A DNA stretch of 64,000 nucleotides, from NCBI RefSeq assembly GCF_024734405.1, contig NZ_CP059556.1, positions 1 through 64,000 of the forward strand. Direction: 5' to 3'. The notes under the pieces were generated by a model, which saw only the letters and a list, made by a program, of their open reading frames with translations, made no database searches and was not told where the DNA came from. The position numbers and the translations under genes were made by a program. The stretch is from Saccharopolyspora gregorii. Its GTDB lineage: Bacteria; Actinomycetota; Actinomycetes; Mycobacteriales; Pseudonocardiaceae. Shown one piece after another: positions 30,540 through 39,318 of this stretch (positions within the stretch are counted from its first letter, which is position 1; each line of letters opens with the position of its first letter).

Positions 30540-31951
30540 CAGCTCACCGTCCGACAGGTGACCCCGGGAGTCTGCTCAGCCGACGCCAGCGGTGTGTCGG
30601 TCGGCGACGGGGGAGCACCCGGTGCGGACGGTTCGCCCGGCTCCGTGGTCTGCCCCGGGGGAGCGGGTGGTTCCGGCGGCGTCGAGGGCGAGTTCACCGG
30701 GGGAGCCGGGTCGGGTTCCTCGCACTGCGGCAGCAGCGCGGTCATCCGCAGCCGCCGCATCGCGTCGCGCGCGGAGTCGAGCCCGTCCACGTCGGTGATG
30801 CCGCTGCGCACGTCGGTGCGCCGGGCTTCCTGCAGATCGTTGATGCCGATCGGCTGGCAGTCCGGTGCGGAGCCCTCCGGGCAGGAGTCCTCGACCTGCC
30901 AGCGCAGCGACACGCCGAGGACGCTGCCCTGGAGGCCCTGGAAGATCACCACGTCGTCGGCCTCGTTGACGCCGATGTAGTACTGCTGGAGCAGCCACCA
31001 GCGCCCGACCAGGCCCGCTCCTACGAGCACGACGATCGCGGCGGCTACGACGAAGAGTGCACGCAGCCAGCCTCGCCGGTGCGTGCCCTGGTCAGGAGGG
31101 GGGGCTGTTTCGTACCGCTGCGGTTGTGGCTTCGGCATGGTGGCCGCGCTCGCGCGGGCCGCCGAAGAGTCCGGCTGCGGATCCTCCTCTCCGTTTCCCG
31201 CGGCGCCGCCGACGATCGGGGCGTCCTCGCCGAATTCGACGTCCACGACGTCCGCGATGATCACGGTGACGTTGTCGGGGCCACCGCCGCGCAACGCCAT
31301 CTCGATCATGCGGTCGGCGCAGGCCTGCGGATCGGGGATCCGCAGGGCGTCGGCCATCGTCTCCTCGCTGACCGGACCGGTGAGGCCGTCGGAGCAGAGC
31401 AGGTAGCGGTCGCCCGCCCGGGCCTCGCGCACGGCGAGGCTGGGCTCGACCTCGTGGCCGGTCAACGCCTTGAGCAGCAACGAGCGCTGCGGATGGTTGG
31501 CGGCCTCCTCCTCGGTGATCCGGCCCTCGTCGATCAGCGACTGGACGAAGGTGTCGTCGTGGGTTATCTGGGATAGCTCGCCGTCGCGCACCATGTAGGC
31601 GCGGGAGTCGCCGATGTGCACCAGCCCCAGCTTGCTTCCCGCGAACAGCACCGCGGTCAGCGTGGTCCCCATGCCGTCGAGGTCGGGGTCCTGGGAGACG
31701 AGCTCGGAGATCGCACCGTTGCCGGACAGCACCGCTTGGCGGAGGTGTCCGAGCAGGTCGTCACCGGGTTCGTCGTCGTCGAGCGGCGCTAGGGCCGCGA
31801 TGACGACCTTGCTGGCGACCTCACCGGCGGCATGGCCTCCCATGCCGTCCGCGAGGGCGAGAAGTCGTGGGCCGGCGTAGACCGAGTCCTGGTTGTTCGA
31901 GCGCACCAGGCCGCGGTCGCTGCGGGCAGCGTAGTGAAGGACGAGGGTCAT
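30539..31951 (-). CDS. pstP: PP2C-type serine/threonine phosphatase PstP
   Basis: It removes phosphate from PknA/PknB and their targets. The 470-residue protein has an N-terminal PP2C domain (about 1-235) with the metal-binding motifs SNNQDS, ALADGMGGHAAGE, GDSRAYM, CSDGLT and GGPDNVTVI. A membrane segment near 292-315 and a Pro-rich extracellular tail of about 150 residues follow. It is the only PP2C in the window and sits between fhaB and rodA in the conserved order. Confidence 0.96.
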   Translation of the reverse strand: MTLVLHYAARSDRGLVRSNNQDSVYAGPRLLALADGMGGHAAGEVASKVVIAALAPLDDDEPGDDLLGHLRQAVLSGNGAISELVSQDPDLDGMGTTLTAVLFAGSKLGLVHIGDSRAYMVRDGELSQITHDDTFVQSLIDEGRITEEEAANHPQRSLLLKALTGHEVEPSLAVREARAGDRYLLCSDGLTGPVSEETMADALRIPDPQACADRMIEMALRGGGPDNVTVIIADVVDVEFGEDAPIVGGAAGNGEEDPQPDSSAARASAATMPKPQPQRYETAPPPDQGTHRRGWLRALFVVAAAIVVLVGAGLVGRWWLLQQYYIGVNEADDVVIFQGLQGSVLGVSLRWQVEDSCPEGSAPDCQPIGINDLQEARRTDVRSGITDVDGLDSARDAMRRLRMTALLPQCEEPDPAPPVNSPSTPPEPPAPPGQTTEPGEPSAPGAPPSPTDTPLASAEQTPGVTCRTVS

Positions 31952-32412
31952 GAGCGCAGCTCGATCACCGTCTTGCCGATTTTGATCGGAACGCCGAGCG
32001 GGACCTTCGTGGCTCCCGTGACCTTCGCCCGATCGAGGTATGTGCCGTTAGTGGAGCCTAGATCCTCCACGTACCAGTCGGTGCCGCGGAGCGACAACCG
32101 AGCATGCCGGGTCGACGCGAAGTCGTCGTCCAGCACCAACGTGGAGTCGTCGGCCCGGCCGATCATGATCGGCCGACCTTCGAGCGAGATGCGGGTGCCC
32201 GCGAGGGGACCGTGCGTCACGACCATCTGCCGTGGCGCCTTGCTCTTGCCGCGGGCCTGCTTGCTCGACGTCTTGCCCGCCCCCGGCATCGACACCCGCA
32301 TGCCGGAGGCGGAATACAGATCGGAGCGAACCACGCGAAGCGCGGCCAGCACGAACAACCAGAGCAGGGCTAGGAACCCTGCTCTGGTCAGCTGAATCAC
32401 CAGCTCTGGCAC
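31948..32412 (-). CDS. fhaB: FHA-domain protein FhaB (FipA)
   Basis: FhaB binds phosphothreonine and links kinase signalling to the division machinery. The 154-residue protein has an N-terminal membrane segment (about 7-28) and a C-terminal FHA domain (about 75-152) with IGRADDSTLVLDDDFAS-type and GSTNGTYLD motifs. Its stop overlaps the pstP start by four bases. Confidence 0.95.
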   Translation of the reverse strand: MPELVIQLTRAGFLALLWLFVLAALRVVRSDLYSASGMRVSMPGAGKTSSKQARGKSKAPRQMVVTHGPLAGTRISLEGRPIMIGRADDSTLVLDDDFASTRHARLSLRGTDWYVEDLGSTNGTYLDRAKVTGATKVPLGVPIKIGKTVIELRS

Positions 32413-32458
32413 TTGTTGTGAACGCTCCTACTCCGTCTTGTGAGCCGGGACCGACGGG

Positions 32459-33754
32459 TCAGCCCTGGCTGCGGAACACCAACGAGGAGTGGCCGACGCG
32501 GATCACGTCCCCGTCCGCCAGCTGCCAAGTCTGCACCGGGGTGCCGTTGACCGTGGTGCCGTTGGTCGAACCGAGATCCGCCAGCATCGCGGACATGCCG
32601 TCCCAGGTGATCTCGATGTGCTTGCGGGACACACCGGTGTCAGGGAGCCGGAACTGGCCTTCCTGACCGCGACCGATCACGTTCGAGCCGTGCTGCAGCG
32701 TGTACGAGCGGTTGGAACCGTCGTCGAGCTGCAGCATCGCCGTCTGCTGGCGCGCCTCCGGGTAGCCACCCGGAGCGCTCGGCGGGTAGGCCCCACCGGG
32801 CTGTCCGTAGCCCTGGTCGAAACCCGGCTGCGGCGGCTGAGCATAGCCCTGGTCGAAACCGGGCTGTTGCTGGCCGTAACCCTGGCCCTGGTCGTAACCG
32901 GGCTGCTGCCCGTAACCGGGGTCGTAGCCCTGCGGCTGTCCGTAGCCTTGGTCGTAGCCCGGCTGCTGCGGGAAACCGCCCGGGGTGCTCGGCGGGTAAC
33001 CGCCACCCGGCTGCGGGGGCTGGCCGTACCCCGGCTGGGGCTGGCCGTAGCCCTGGTCGTAACCGGGCTGCTGCCCGTAGCCCTGGTCGTAGCCGGGCTG
33101 CTGCCCGTAACCCGGCTGCTGTCCGTAGCCCTGGTCGTAACCCGGCTGCGGCGGCTGCTGGCCGTAGCCAGGCTGCTGCTGCTGGCCGTAGCCCTGGTCG
33201 TAACCGGGCTGCTGGCCGTAGCCGTAGTTGGGGTCCTGCCCGTACTGACCTTGGCCGTAGCCCTGGTCGTAGCCGTACTGCCCCTGCTGCTGGCCGTACG
33301 GATCTCCCTGGGGGTAGTGGCCGGGTGGCTGGCTCATGGGTCGGTCTCCTGCGGTACGAGGGTTTGCCGTCCGCCGATTGATGTCGGGGTCGACTGACGA
33401 CTTGATACGAAACTGTCCCGTGTGCAGCGTCTCAGAGCGCTCCAGGGAGACTACGACGTCACCATATGTGTCCCACCCCTGCTCGGTGAGGTGCTCCTGA
33501 ACGCAGTCGGTGAGGAGGTCGGTCACCCGGGCCTCATCACCGGTGAGCCGTTCGTGGTCGGACGGGCTGAGGAGCACCACGTAGTGGTTGCACGCCAGCA
33601 GGCGGCCCCCCGCGAGCTCCCGCAGCTGGACCTCAGCCTCACGCTGCAGGTCCTGCGCGACCTCTTGCGGGACCACCTTCCCGCCGAACACGCGCGCGAA
33701 GCCATTGCCGACCATGCCTTCGAGCTTGCGCTCGAAGCGCTGCACGAGGCCCAC
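32459..33754 (-). CDS. fhaA: FHA-domain protein FhaA with long Gly-Tyr-Gln repeat linker
   Basis: FhaA binds phosphorylated partners such as the MviN pseudokinase and controls peptidoglycan synthesis. The 431-residue protein has an N-terminal FhaA_N (DUF3662) domain (about 1-115, [21 protein letters not shown]). An imperfect [10 protein letters not shown] repeat spans about 144-319, and a C-terminal FHA domain (about 341-426) carries IGRG, SRKH and GSTNGT. GTG 33754 is chosen because GGAGGGG lies seven bases upstream and the family begins here; ATG 33790 is the alternative. A candidate sigma-factor promoter lies just upstream. It is the first gene of the kinase operon. Confidence 0.95.
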   Translation of the reverse strand: MGLVQRFERKLEGMVGNGFARVFGGKVVPQEVAQDLQREAEVQLRELAGGRLLACNHYVVLLSPSDHERLTGDEARVTDLLTDCVQEHLTEQGWDTYGDVVVSLERSETLHTGQFRIKSSVDPDINRRTANPRTAGDRPMSQPPGHYPQGDPYGQQQGQYGYDQGYGQGQYGQDPNYGYGQQPGYDQGYGQQQQPGYGQQPPQPGYDQGYGQQPGYGQQPGYDQGYGQQPGYDQGYGQPQPGYGQPPQPGGGYPPSTPGGFPQQPGYDQGYGQPQGYDPGYGQQPGYDQGQGYGQQQPGFDQGYAQPPQPGFDQGYGQPGGAYPPSAPGGYPEARQQTAMLQLDDGSNRSYTLQHGSNVIGRGQEGQFRLPDTGVSRKHIEITWDGMSAMLADLGSTNGTTVNGTPVQTWQLADGDVIRVGHSSLVFRSQG

Positions 33755-33802
33755 GACAATCCCCTCCACGCGTACGACTCCGGCACCCATCGTATCTGGG
33801 TC

Positions 33803-33828
33803 AACGGGGCGGGACACCGACCAGTTCC
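33803..33828 (-). promoter_or_regulatory. Candidate ECF-sigma promoter for fhaA
   Basis: On the minus strand GGAAC (33828-33824) is followed after exactly 17 bases by CGTT (33806-33803), the pattern of SigE/SigH-type extracytoplasmic stress promoters. It lies about 50 bases before the chosen fhaA start. If real, it ties the cell-wall kinase operon to envelope stress. Confidence 0.5.
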
Positions 33829-33975
33829 CAACTCGTGCCACCCCCGCTGAAAGTCACCTCCGGCGGGGTGCTAATCTTTCCCAGCCAGCACGACGGGGGC
33901 GCGGAACACCAGCCAGGTGGAACGGACCCCGGTGCAGACGGCCGAAGCGGGCAGGATAAGCTTCGACCAAGCCAC

Positions 33976-34061
33976 GGGCGAGTGGCGGAATGGCAGACGC
34001 GCACGGTTCAGGTCCGTGTGTCCGTAAGGACGTGAGGGTTCAACTCCCTCCTCGCCCACCA
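33976..34061 (+). tRNA. leuT: tRNA-Leu (CAG)
   Basis: A complete class II tRNA with acceptor GGGCGAG/CTCGCCC, an extra variable arm GTCCGTAAGGAC, and T-loop GTTCAACTC. The anticodon loop TTCAGGT carries CAG. The 3' CCA is encoded (34059-34061), unlike the two other tRNAs here. A strong terminator follows. Confidence 0.95.
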
Positions 34062-34063
34062 GC

Positions 34064-34094
34064 GAAAGGCCCCCGGTTCAACCGGGGGCCTTTC
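34064..34094. terminator. Terminator after tRNA-Leu
   Basis: GAAAGGCCCCCGGTT and AACCGGGGGCCTTTC form a perfect 15-bp stem with a single central base. It also ends the convergent LysR gene. Confidence 0.9.
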
Positions 34095-34111
34095 GTCGTT
34101 CCGGACGCCGT

Positions 34112-35017
34112 TCAGCCCGGGGGAGTGGTGGTGAGCACGTCCAGCACGGCCCGGATCGCGGGACGCCGGCCCGCGCCGGTGCGCCACACCACGTGGACCC
34201 GCCGGGACAGCGCCGGGCGCACGGGCACCACCCGCACTCCGCCGGGCAGCCGGCCGCGGCCGAGACGGGGGATGATCCCGATGCCCTGGCCGGCGGCGAC
34301 CAGCGCCAGTTGCGTGGAGTGCTCCGCCACGGTGTGCGCGATCAGCGGTTCGACGCCCCGGCTGCGCAGCGTGTGCAGCAGCCAGGCGTGGCAGATCGAA
34401 CCGGACGGCCAGCTGATCCACCGCTGGCCCGCGACCTCGTCGAGATCGATCTGCTCGCGCCCGGCCGAAGGATGCTCGGCGGGCAGCGCCACGTCCACCT
34501 GGTCGTCGAATAGCGCGGTCGTCGCCAAGCCGTTCGGCACGACCAGCGGCTCCGTCGCCCAGTCCTGCACGAGGGCGACGTCGACGGCACCGCGGGCCAC
34601 CGCCGGGATCGACTCGCCCGGGTCCTGCTCGCGCAGTTCGACGCACAGCTCGGGGTGGCGTGCCGCCATCCGGGCCATGACTTCGGGGAGCAGGCCCCTC
34701 GCGGCGGTGGCGAAGGAGGCCACGGCGAGCGTGCCGTAAACCCGGCCGCGGTGTTCTTCGAGATCAGCCCTGGCTTCTTCGACCAGGGCGAGGATCCGCT
34801 TGGCGTGGTCCACCAGCCGGTGGCCGGCGTCGGTGAGGCGCACCCCGCGCCCGTCCCGCGCCAGCAGCCGCTGACCGGTCTCCTTCTCGAGCTTCGCCAG
34901 CTGCTGCGACGCGGCCGACGGGGTGACGACGAGCGTGGCGGCGGCCTTGGCGACCGATCCTTCGGTGGCGACCGCGTGCAGCAGCCGCAGGCGTTCGAGG
35001 TTCACGCAGGCCCTCAC
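34112..35017 (-). CDS. LysR-family transcriptional regulator
   Basis: A 301-residue regulator with an N-terminal winged helix (about 1-65: LERLRLLHAVATEGSVAKAAATLVVTPSAASQQLAKLEKE, shortened) and a LysR substrate-binding domain. It is divergent from the APC permease gene across 91 bp containing an inverted repeat, so it probably controls that gene and itself. The inducer is unknown; an amino acid would fit the neighbour. Confidence 0.9.
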   Translation of the reverse strand: MRACVNLERLRLLHAVATEGSVAKAAATLVVTPSAASQQLAKLEKETGQRLLARDGRGVRLTDAGHRLVDHAKRILALVEEARADLEEHRGRVYGTLAVASFATAARGLLPEVMARMAARHPELCVELREQDPGESIPAVARGAVDVALVQDWATEPLVVPNGLATTALFDDQVDVALPAEHPSAGREQIDLDEVAGQRWISWPSGSICHAWLLHTLRSRGVEPLIAHTVAEHSTQLALVAAGQGIGIIPRLGRGRLPGGVRVVPVRPALSRRVHVVWRTGAGRRPAIRAVLDVLTTTPPG

Positions 35018-35022
35018 GAATA

Positions 35023-35071
35023 GATGAGAAGTGCTACATGGTCGAGCTTAGAACAATTCGCTTTTCTCATC
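35023..35071. promoter_or_regulatory. Inverted repeat in the LysR/permease promoter region
   Basis: GATGAGAA (35023-35030) and TTCTCATC (35064-35071) are perfect inverse copies 33 bp apart in the divergent promoter region. This is a likely LysR binding region. Confidence 0.45.
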
Positions 35072-35108
35072 TGTCCGTCGCCAGCAAGCTGGAGCCGATC
35101 GGATCCGG

Positions 35109-36428
35109 GTGGAAGCGAGGTTCCTCACAGTGCGCGACACGACAGGTGCGAACTCCACCGAAAGCCCGCCGGCCGGGCTGCGCCGCCACCTCACGGTGGT
35201 CCCCGCCACGGCCCTCGCGGTCACGACGGTGATCGGTGGCGGCGCGCTGGTGCTGCCCGGTGCGGCGTTGCGCGAGGCCGGGAACGACGCACTGCTGGGC
35301 TGGGTGCTCGCGGCGGTGATCACCCTCCCGCTGATCTTCGTGTTCGCCAGGCTGGGGGCGAGGTTCCCGTCCGCGGGCGGCATCGCCGGCTTCGCCAGGG
35401 CCGGCTTCGGCAGGATCAGCGCGGCGGGCGTGGAGGTCGTGCTGATCGGCACCTTCGGCCTCGGGATCCCGGCGATCGCGCTCAGCGGTGGCGGGTACCT
35501 GGCGGCGGCGCTGAACTGGCCGGCGTCGCAGGCGTGGATCGGGGCGGTGGTGCTGCTCCTGCCGGTCGCGGCGATGCTCACGGCGGGCACGGCGCTGTCC
35601 GCGCGGGTGCAGACCGTCCTGGCAGCAATCCTGACCGCCGCGTTGCTGGCGGTAGGCGCGCTGGGGCTGTTCGCGCCGGGCGCGCAGTTCAGCCCGCCGG
35701 ACTTCGGGCCGGAGGGCTGGGGACACGCCTTCACCGTGGTCGGCATCGTCTTCTTCGGCTTCACCGGCTGGGAGATGATCGCGTTCACCACGGGTGAGTA
35801 CCGCGATCCGCGCCGGGACTTCCCGCGCGTGGTGGCGCTGAGCTTCCTGATCGTGATCGGGGTGTACTTGCTGCTCGCGGCCGGTGTGCAGGCGGTGCTG
35901 GACCCCTCCTCGCCGCGGGTCGAGACCGCACCCCTGGCCGAACTGGTGGAGACGGCGTTCTCCCCGACCGCGGCCACGCTGGTCTCCGTGCTGGGGGTGC
36001 TGATCCTCGCCGCCAACCTGGTGGGCGCGGTGTGGGGCGCTTCCCGGCTCGTCTACTCGAGCGCGGACGAGGGGTTGCTGCCCCGCTCGCTGGCGGCGGT
36101 GAGCCGCGTCGGCGGGGTGCCGCGGCGGGCGGTCCTGGCCACTGTCGGCCTGTTCCTGCTGGTGGTGCTGTGCTCGGCCACCGGTCTGATCACGGTCACC
36201 GGCATGTTCGAGGTCGCGGGGCAGAACTTCTTCCTGCTCTACGTGTTGTGCGCGGCGGTGTACGGGAAGGTCGCGGACGGTGCGGCCGCCAGGGCGTTCG
36301 GGATCGTCCTCGCGGTGTGCCTGCTCGTCGTGGCGCTGGTCGGGTTCGACCTGATCACCATCGGCTACCCGCTGGCGCTGTTCGCCGCGGGCGCGGGCGT
36401 GGGACTGGTCCGCGGCCGACGGACGTGA
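35109..36428 (+). CDS. APC-superfamily amino-acid permease (YjeH-like)
   Basis: A 439-residue carrier with about 12 membrane segments. The opening TVIGGGALVLPGAALREAGNDALLGW corresponds to the first APC helix with its glycine-rich break, and FVFARLGARFPSAGGIAGF to the substrate loop. The overall type resembles the YjeH group, in which methionine and branched-chain amino-acid exporters are known. GTG 35109 or GTG 35130 may be the start. Direction and substrate are not determined by sequence. Confidence 0.82.
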   Translation: MEARFLTVRDTTGANSTESPPAGLRRHLTVVPATALAVTTVIGGGALVLPGAALREAGNDALLGWVLAAVITLPLIFVFARLGARFPSAGGIAGFARAGFGRISAAGVEVVLIGTFGLGIPAIALSGGGYLAAALNWPASQAWIGAVVLLLPVAAMLTAGTALSARVQTVLAAILTAALLAVGALGLFAPGAQFSPPDFGPEGWGHAFTVVGIVFFGFTGWEMIAFTTGEYRDPRRDFPRVVALSFLIVIGVYLLLAAGVQAVLDPSSPRVETAPLAELVETAFSPTAATLVSVLGVLILAANLVGAVWGASRLVYSSADEGLLPRSLAAVSRVGGVPRRAVLATVGLFLLVVLCSATGLITVTGMFEVAGQNFFLLYVLCAAVYGKVADGAAARAFGIVLAVCLLVVALVGFDLITIGYPLALFAAGAGVGLVRGRRT

Positions 36429-36469
36429 CCGGCCCGGCCGCCGGCGGGGCGCACCGGCGGCCGGCTGCG

Positions 36470-37618
36470 TCAGCTGCCCTCCGCGCCGGGCAGGGGGTGC
36501 GGCCAGTCCTGCTCGGGGAGGAACCGGGTTTCCGGGTTCGGGCCCATCGGGCGGATCACGTAGTAGGCGCCGCCGGGACCTGCGGTCGACCCGTGCACGG
36601 TTCCCGCGGGCAGCGCGATCACCGCGCCGGGTGAGCAGCGCCGCTCGTGGTAGCCGGTCGCGGGGTCGTGCCAGAACAGGGTGAGCTCGCCCCGGATCAC
36701 GGACAACCGCTCGTCGACGCTGTGCTCGTGCCAGCTGAAGGTCTTCCCCGGCCCGTCGTGCTGGAGCTCGACGGCACCTTGGTCGGGCAGCAGTGATTCC
36801 AGCTCACCGGGCAACGGGAGCCCCTCGGAGTCGGTGATCGCCGGACCGGTCATGGTGGTTCCTTCCGTTCGCGCGGACAGCGGGCACCGCTGCTCCGCTG
36901 GGATTCCTCGGTCGGTATCGGGCAGGAAGTACTGGAGCCACTCCCGGTTTCCCGGCTCCCCGAAATCACCGAGCCCGGAATGGGGTGCGACTCGGTCGTA
37001 CCTGTCGAGCCGTTCCCGGATGATGCTCCGCGCATTCCTCCCCGCGGTCGTGTCCGCGGACAGCCCGTCGAACACGAAGCGCGGCTGGAAGGTGATCGCG
37101 AAGTGGCTGAGGTGTCGACTTCTCCGCAATTCGTGCGCCGGGGTGTTCGCGACCACGAAGAACGATTTCCCGAAGCAGGAGAATTTCCACGTGGGGCTCT
37201 CGGTGTCCTGGTCGATACCGGCGGGCCAGGGCTGTTCGTCGGCGTCGCGGACGGTGCGGAGCAGTCGCCAGAACTCCGCCCAGTGCGCGGGGAGGCCGCG
37301 GATCTCGGCATCGTGCTCGAAGAAGGTGACCAGCGAGGTGCGGCGTCCCAGTCCGGCGCAGCCGTCCGCGTACTCGCGCAGTGCGGCCACCAGGTCCGAG
37401 GCGCGGTGCCGCCCGCGGCGCACGAACGCGTAGCGCAGCGTGCCGCGGCGCACCGCGTCCACGCCGAAGATGCACGGGAACGGTTCTTCGGCATCCAGCA
37501 TTCGCTGCTCGAATTCCGCGAGAGCGCGTTTTTCCCAGTCCTCGTCCGGGGTGCTGCCGGGGATCAGGAGTGCGGTGTCGAGGTGTTCGTGGGCGTCATC
37601 GGTCGTTCCAGTGGACAC
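36470..37618 (-). CDS. YqcI/YcgG-family domain fused in frame to a cupin
   Basis: Residues 1-245 match the YqcI/YcgG family, opening near EDWEKRALAEFEQRML with FPCIFGVDA, and containing WPAGIDQDTESPTWKFSCFG, FFVVANTPAHELRRSR and WLQYFLPD. That domain normally ends near the CPF-like position occupied here by RCPL (245-248). Residues 256-382 form a cupin with metal-ligand residues in WHEHSVDE and a PAGTVHG strand. ATG 36853 (residue 256) has GGAAGGA seven bases upstream, so the cupin may also be made separately. Function of YqcI/YcgG is unknown. Start is GTG 37618 after GGGGGAA. Confidence 0.78.
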   Translation of the reverse strand: MSTGTTDDAHEHLDTALLIPGSTPDEDWEKRALAEFEQRMLDAEEPFPCIFGVDAVRRGTLRYAFVRRGRHRASDLVAALREYADGCAGLGRRTSLVTFFEHDAEIRGLPAHWAEFWRLLRTVRDADEQPWPAGIDQDTESPTWKFSCFGKSFFVVANTPAHELRRSRHLSHFAITFQPRFVFDGLSADTTAGRNARSIIRERLDRYDRVAPHSGLGDFGEPGNREWLQYFLPDTDRGIPAEQRCPLSARTEGTTMTGPAITDSEGLPLPGELESLLPDQGAVELQHDGPGKTFSWHEHSVDERLSVIRGELTLFWHDPATGYHERRCSPGAVIALPAGTVHGSTAGPGGAYYVIRPMGPNPETRFLPEQDWPHPLPGAEGS

Positions 37619-37631
37619 GTGTTCCCCCAGT

Positions 37632-37720
37632 GTGGCTGCGTCGCTCGGTGGCTGCGTCGCTCGGTGGTAAGAGGAATCGGCTTCCGATTCGCATCGTTCC
37701 GATTCGCATCGTTCCGATTC
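37632..37720. repeat. Two short tandem repeats (16 bp and 15 bp units)
   Basis: GTGGCTGCGTCGCTCG occurs twice (37632-37663). After a short spacer, TTCCGATTCGCATCG occurs twice exactly (37682-37711) and a third time in part (from 37712). They lie just upstream of the YqcI/YcgG-cupin start and are AT-richer than the surroundings. Confidence 0.85.
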
Positions 37721-37824
37721 GGCTTCGTCGGATTCGATCGACGGCTGGAATCGACTGCCCCCAGTGGATTCCGCTGCCGACCAGCATTCACCGATTCGGT
37801 ACTACGGGCAAGGACGCGGTCGAC

Positions 37825-37976
37825 ATCAGGCCCTGACGGAGTAATCACGCCCTGCCGGAGTGATCACGCCCTGCGGGAGTGATCAAGCCCTGCCGGAGTG
37901 ATCAGGCCCTGCCGGAGTGATCAGGCCCTGCCGGAGTGATCTGGCCCTGACGAAGTGATCTGGCCCTGCCCGCCGA
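37825..37976. repeat. 19-bp tandem repeat, eight units
   Basis: Seven full and one partial head-to-tail copies of a 19-bp unit, consensus ATCAGGCCCTGCCGGAGTG, begin at 37825, 37844, 37863, 37882, 37901, 37920, 37939 and 37958. The two middle units at 37901 and 37920 are identical, and divergence rises outward. Each junction makes TGATCA-like palindromes. It may be an iteron-like binding array or a variable-number repeat. Confidence 0.92.
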
Positions 37977-38012
37977 TCGGAGCGCTTCCCGGACCGGGTC
38001 CGGTGCAGGCGC

Positions 38013-38246
38013 TCAGGCGTTCCAGGTGACTTCGCAGGGCTGGTGCGGGCGGACGGTGTCGGTGCAATCGGGGCAGCGCGCGGTGATCGCGTCCACGGCC
38101 GCGTCCCGGCCGGCGAAGGGCACCTTGATCCAGCGGTTGCAGACGGTGGGCAGCAGCTGGCCGCCGGGGAACGCGCCCGGTGCGAACTCCACCGCGTGCC
38201 GCACCTTCGCACCCGGCCCGACCAGCCAGTACACCGTTTCCCGCAT
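38013..38246 (-). CDS. 77-residue cysteine-containing protein
   Basis: A small soluble protein, MRETVYWLVGPGAKVRHAVEF at the start, with cysteines C36, C58, C61 and C70, the last three in CPDC and PC. This suggests a small zinc site. I do not recognise the family; similar small proteins annotated as hypothetical are common in Pseudonocardiales. It is divergent from the IclR gene and lies upstream of the tandem-repeat array. Confidence 0.65.
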   Translation of the reverse strand: MRETVYWLVGPGAKVRHAVEFAPGAFPGGQLLPTVCNRWIKVPFAGRDAAVDAITARCPDCTDTVRPHQPCEVTWNA

Positions 38247-38535
38247 CGCGCCTCCCCGAGCCTGGCGGTCCGGTGAACGCTAACCGCGATGGTGTGCGAT
38301 CAGTAGATATCGGTGGAGTGAACCGACCGGTCTCGGTTGGTGACCGCACCCGCCCGGGGCGACGGGGAGCGGACGCGTGCGCCGCCCGGCCGCGGGGGAG
38401 CGGTGACCGCCCGTCCGAGGCCGGCGTTCGACCTCTTCGGCCGCCCGGCCACCGGGCTCGGCGAACGGCCCTTGGCCGCCGAGCGGGACTGTGCTGGGCT
38501 GGAAGCGGGACGAGGAGGCCGGCCGGGAGGACGGG

Positions 38536-39318
38536 ATGGCGGGCAACAGCCGGGACGCGGGGCGTTCGGTGACGGGGCGCGCGTTGAGCGTGCTCACCGC
38601 GTTCGACATCGAGCACACCAGGCTCACGCTGACCGCGATCGCCCGTCGTGCCGGGATCCCGCTGGCCACGGCGCACCGGCTCGTCGGCGAGCTGGAGTCC
38701 TGGGGCGCGGTGCAGCGCGCCGCGGACGGGCGCTACGAGATCGGGCTGCGGCTGTGGGAGATCGGCCTGCTGGCCCCGGTGCACACCGCGCTGCGAGCGG
38801 CGGCGCTGCCGCTGATGCAGGAGCTGTGCGAGCTGACGGGGGAGAACGTCCACCTGGCGGTGCGCGACCGGTGGGAGGCCCTCTACGTGGAGAAGCTGGC
38901 CGCGCCCCGTTCCGTCCCGATCATCTCGCGCACCGGCGGCCGGCTGCCGCTGCATCCGACCGGGGTGGGCCGGGTGCTGCTCGCGCACGCGCCCGCGCGC
39001 GTGGTGCAGGAGTACTGCGAGCGCGGGTTGACCAGGCACACGCCCTACACGATCACCGAACCCGGCAGGCTGGTGCGGGAGCTGCAGGCCGTGCGCAGTC
39101 GGGGGTTCGCGCGAACGTCGGAGGAGATGACGCTCGGTAATTGCTCGGTGGCGGTTCCGGTGCGGGACGGTGGGGGCGCGGTCGTCGCCGCGCTCGGCCT
39201 GGTCGCACGCAGTGTCCGGACCGAACATTCCAAGCTGGTCAAGCCGTTGCTCCCCGCGGCGGAGGCGATCGGGAAACGACTGGCCGAGCACGATCCGGCC
39301 CGTTCCGACGCTGGTTGA
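38536..39318 (+). CDS. IclR-family transcriptional regulator
   Basis: A 260-residue regulator with an N-terminal winged helix (about 12-75: GRALSVLTAF, TAIARRAGIPLATAHRLVGELESWGAV) and the IclR effector domain (about 90-255: LHPTGVGRVLLAHAP, GFARTSEEMTLGNCSVAVPV). ATG 38536 follows GGGAGG; an upstream start at 38491 is less likely. IclR regulators usually control catabolic genes; no such target is adjacent, so its regulon is unclear. Confidence 0.88.
   Translation: MAGNSRDAGRSVTGRALSVLTAFDIEHTRLTLTAIARRAGIPLATAHRLVGELESWGAVQRAADGRYEIGLRLWEIGLLAPVHTALRAAALPLMQELCELTGENVHLAVRDRWEALYVEKLAAPRSVPIISRTGGRLPLHPTGVGRVLLAHAPARVVQEYCERGLTRHTPYTITEPGRLVRELQAVRSRGFARTSEEMTLGNCSVAVPVRDGGGAVVAALGLVARSVRTEHSKLVKPLLPAAEAIGKRLAEHDPARSDAG

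Larger units (their letters stand above)
37619..38012. other. Repeat-rich gap upstream of the YqcI/YcgG-cupin gene
   Basis: This 394-bp gap between two minus-strand genes holds no credible gene. It consists largely of three kinds of tandem repeat, listed separately, with a non-repetitive middle part (about 37728-37824). Confidence 0.7.

Noticed and set aside
37825-37976. CRISPR array
   Set aside because: Units are 19 bp and directly adjacent with no spacers, and no cas genes are present.
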